The notes under the pieces were generated by a model. That model had not been told where the DNA came from. It ran no database searches and worked only from the letters and a program-made list of their open reading frames with translations. Shown here one piece after another: positions 62,377 through 64,000 of a stretch of 64,000 nt of DNA. Source of the DNA: Ga0077530 sp046293075 (GTDB lineage: Bacteria; Pseudomonadota; Alphaproteobacteria; Rhizobiales; Hyphomicrobiaceae); assembly GCA_046293075.1 (NCBI GenBank), contig JBKBPL010000001.1:186001-250000 (forward strand), written 5' to 3'. How positions within the stretch are numbered: position 1 is the first letter of the stretch; every line of letters begins with the position of its first letter. A program made the position numbers and the translations under genes.

Positions 62377-62904
62377 ATGAGCAAGGTCAAGTACAAGCCG
62401 CCGAAAGGCTACAACGAGGCGATGGCCTATCTGCGCGTGCACGATGCCGCCGCGGCGATCGATTTCTACAAGAGGGCCTTTGACGCCAAGGAGCGCTATC
62501 GTCTCATGATGGGTGAGCGCATCGGCCATGCGGAGCTCGAGTTCGGCGGCAGCTGCGTGATGCTGTCCTCCGAATTTCCCGAAATGAGTGTCGTCGGCCC
62601 GCGCAGTCTCGGCGGCTCGACGGTGACGATGTGTCTCTACGTGGCCGATGTCGACTCGGTGGTCGAGCGCGCGGTCTCTGCCGGCGCCACGATCAAGCGT
62701 CCTGTGCAGGATGAGTTCTACGGCGATCGCGCCGGACAGATCGAGGATCCCTTCGGCTACGTCTGGATGATCCAGACGCACATCGAGGATGTTTCACCGA
62801 AGAAGATGCAGAAGCGCCTTGATGCCATGATGGCCGGCGCGCCTCAGGTGAAGCCTCAGTCAAACCAAAAAGCGAAGCCCGCACGCGGCAGGAGGACGAC
62901 ATGA
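62377..62904 (+). CDS. VOC/glyoxalase-fold protein (PhnB-like) inside the sHdr operon
   Basis: A 175-residue protein of the vicinal-oxygen-chelate superfamily, PhnB/bleomycin-resistance type: beta-alpha units YLRVHDAAAAIDFYKRAFDAKERYRLMMG and MCLYVADVDSVVERAVSAGATIKRPVQDEFYGDRAGQIEDPFGYVWMIQT, then a basic tail (KAKPARGRRTT). The His and Glu of HAELEF and the end IEDPFG are usual metal-site positions. ATG 62377 is chosen; the TTG at 62341 is less likely. Its stop overlaps the shdrB1 start (ATGA), so it is co-translated with the complex. Function is unknown; it is not part of the sHdr loci I know. Confidence 0.85.
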   Translation: MSKVKYKPPKGYNEAMAYLRVHDAAAAIDFYKRAFDAKERYRLMMGERIGHAELEFGGSCVMLSSEFPEMSVVGPRSLGGSTVTMCLYVADVDSVVERAVSAGATIKRPVQDEFYGDRAGQIEDPFGYVWMIQTHIEDVSPKKMQKRLDAMMAGAPQVKPQSNQKAKPARGRRTT

Positions 62905-64000
62905 ACGATCCGATGGACCGCCCCCGACAGAACGGCGAACGCTTCACGGGCCATGGCCCCGAGTGGACGCCGGCCAAGCTTTCGCCGAGCGAGGCGGCGA
63001 CCGCCACCGCCTGGGTCGAGCAGCGCATCGACCGACGCTCCATGCTGACCAACAAGGATCGCGTCGAGGACGTGCGCGATGCCATGTGGCAGCTCGAAAA
63101 GGAGGGCCAGATCAAGGTCCACCGCATCACCGACCAGCACGAGCCGGTCGAGGTGAAGACGCTCTACGGGTGGACCAAGCGCATCCCGACAACCCAGCTC
63201 TGGCACCACAAGAGCTGCGGCCAGTGCGGCAACATTCCCGGCTATCCGGTGTCGCTGCTGTGGCTGCAGAACAAGGTCGGCACGCGCTATCTCGACGAGA
63301 CCGATCAGACCTCGTGCACGGCGTGGAACTATCACGGTTCAGGCATCGGCAACATTGAGAGCCTCGCCGCGGTCTTCCTGCGCAACTTCCATCAGGCCTA
63401 TGTGTCAGCCAGGGCGCAGGGCCTGCCTGAGGGCTACTACTATCCGCTCGTGCACTGCGGCACGTCCTTCGGCAACTACAAGGAAGTGCGCGCCTATCTC
63501 ATTCACTCGGCGAAGCTGCGCGAGAGCGTCACCAAGATCCTCGCCAAGCTGGGCCGCCTCGTCGATGGCAAGCTGCTCATCCCCGAGGAGATCGTGCACT
63601 ACTCCGAGTGGCTGCACGTCATGCGTCACCGCATTGCCGAGCACCAAATGGTCGATGCGTCGGCGGTGCGCGCGACCATCCATCCGGCCTGCCACGTCTA
63701 TAAGATGGTGCCCGAGGATGCGATCTATGACGATGAGATCCTCGAAGGGAACCGCGTTGCTGTTTCGACCGGGATCATCCAGCGGCTCGGCGCCCAGGTG
63801 ATCGACTACAAGACCTGGTACGACTGCTGTGGCTTTGGCTTCCGCCACATCATCTCCGAGCGCGAGTTCACGCGCTCCTTTGCCATCGACCGCAAGATCA
63901 AGGTCGCCGTCGAGGAAGCCCAAGCCGATGTCATGATCGGGCACGACACGGGCTGCATCACCACGCTCGACAAGAACCAGTGGATTGGCCGCGCGGCCGG
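62901..64000 (+). CDS. shdrB1: sHdrB1, CCG-domain subunit, cut by the window edge
   Basis: At least 366 residues of an HdrB-type protein. The second CCG motif is visible as Cys264, Cys309-Cys310 and Cys352 (HPACHVYK ... YDCCGFGFRH ... HDTGCITTLD), the pattern that binds non-cubane iron-sulfur clusters in HdrB; the first half has Cys106, Cys109, Cys139 and Cys186 (SCGQCG, CTAWNYHG, HCGTSFGNYKE) in an altered arrangement. This subunit is proposed to carry the sulfur-chemistry site. The start overlaps the VOC stop. shdrA and the C2/B2 genes are expected just beyond the window. Confidence 0.88.
   Translation, partial: MNDPMDRPRQNGERFTGHGPEWTPAKLSPSEAATATAWVEQRIDRRSMLTNKDRVEDVRDAMWQLEKEGQIKVHRITDQHEPVEVKTLYGWTKRIPTTQLWHHKSCGQCGNIPGYPVSLLWLQNKVGTRYLDETDQTSCTAWNYHGSGIGNIESLAAVFLRNFHQAYVSARAQGLPEGYYYPLVHCGTSFGNYKEVRAYLIHSAKLRESVTKILAKLGRLVDGKLLIPEEIVHYSEWLHVMRHRIAEHQMVDASAVRATIHPACHVYKMVPEDAIYDDEILEGNRVAVSTGIIQRLGAQVIDYKTWYDCCGFGFRHIISEREFTRSFAIDRKIKVAVEEAQADVMIGHDTGCITTLDKNQWIGRAA

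Overview
The window is one stretch of a high-G+C bacterial chromosome that reads as alphaproteobacterial, most likely Hyphomicrobiales. The supporting markers are a DivL-type kinase with Tyr at the phospho-acceptor position, the pair DnaA-domain-IV protein plus DUF6456 protein, a TsaE-AmgK fusion, a Porin_2-type porin, lysC next to ptsP, a FixL-like haem PAS kinase, and a sulfur-oxidising heterodisulfide reductase (sHdr) locus at the right edge. The sHdr locus, with a DsrE gene carrying adjacent cysteines, resembles what is known from Hyphomicrobium; genus-level placement is inference. No rRNA, tRNA, CRISPR array, transposase or prophage was recognised.

Layout. 0-5.4 kb: the 5' part of alaS, the DnaA-IV/DUF6456 pair, and a flavin reductase with a NtaA/SnaA/DszA/DmoA-family monooxygenase. 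5.5-18 kb: a leftward block with an RNA methyltransferase, tlyA, tsaE-amgK, divL, an orphan exported membrane protein, a crotonase, ptsP and lysC. 18.3-20.5 kb: hflK-hflC-DUF2065, facing a porin whose frame runs 35 codons past its normal terminal Phe. 22.6-30.7 kb: leftward M20 amidohydrolase, D-amino-acid transaminase, trkA, AlkA-like glycosylase, CBS site-2 protease and a hybrid FixL-like kinase. 30.9-40.2 kb: hsp20, an Lrp regulator divergent from ald, a palindromic repeat, hisS-hisZ-hisG, DUF983-surf1, mmgE/prpD and rlmB.

40.2-42.6 kb is the least ordinary part: three small unassigned reading frames with strong ribosome-binding sites, the first two with codon use unlike the neighbours, then a secreted peptidoglycan-binding/DUF4189 protein. 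42.8-61 kb: isovaleryl-CoA dehydrogenase, ccmA-ccmB, an ABC-F ATPase, an active/inactive M16 peptidase pair, a short pgi, mutL, rsmD with an RluB-type pseudouridine synthase, tadA, an orphan HExxH protein, terC, a CoxE-like VWA protein and two tandem EamA transporters.

61.1-64 kb: a rightward operon with its own promoter: dsrE, shdrC1, a VOC/glyoxalase-fold gene and shdrB1 (cut by the window edge). By analogy with Hyphomicrobium, this system oxidises sulfane sulfur in the cytoplasm after delivery by DsrE/TusA carriers. The VOC gene between shdrC1 and shdrB1, with its stop overlapping the shdrB1 start, is the feature I would look at first. The organosulfur-type monooxygenase pair at 3.4-5.4 kb could feed such a pathway, but that link is inference.
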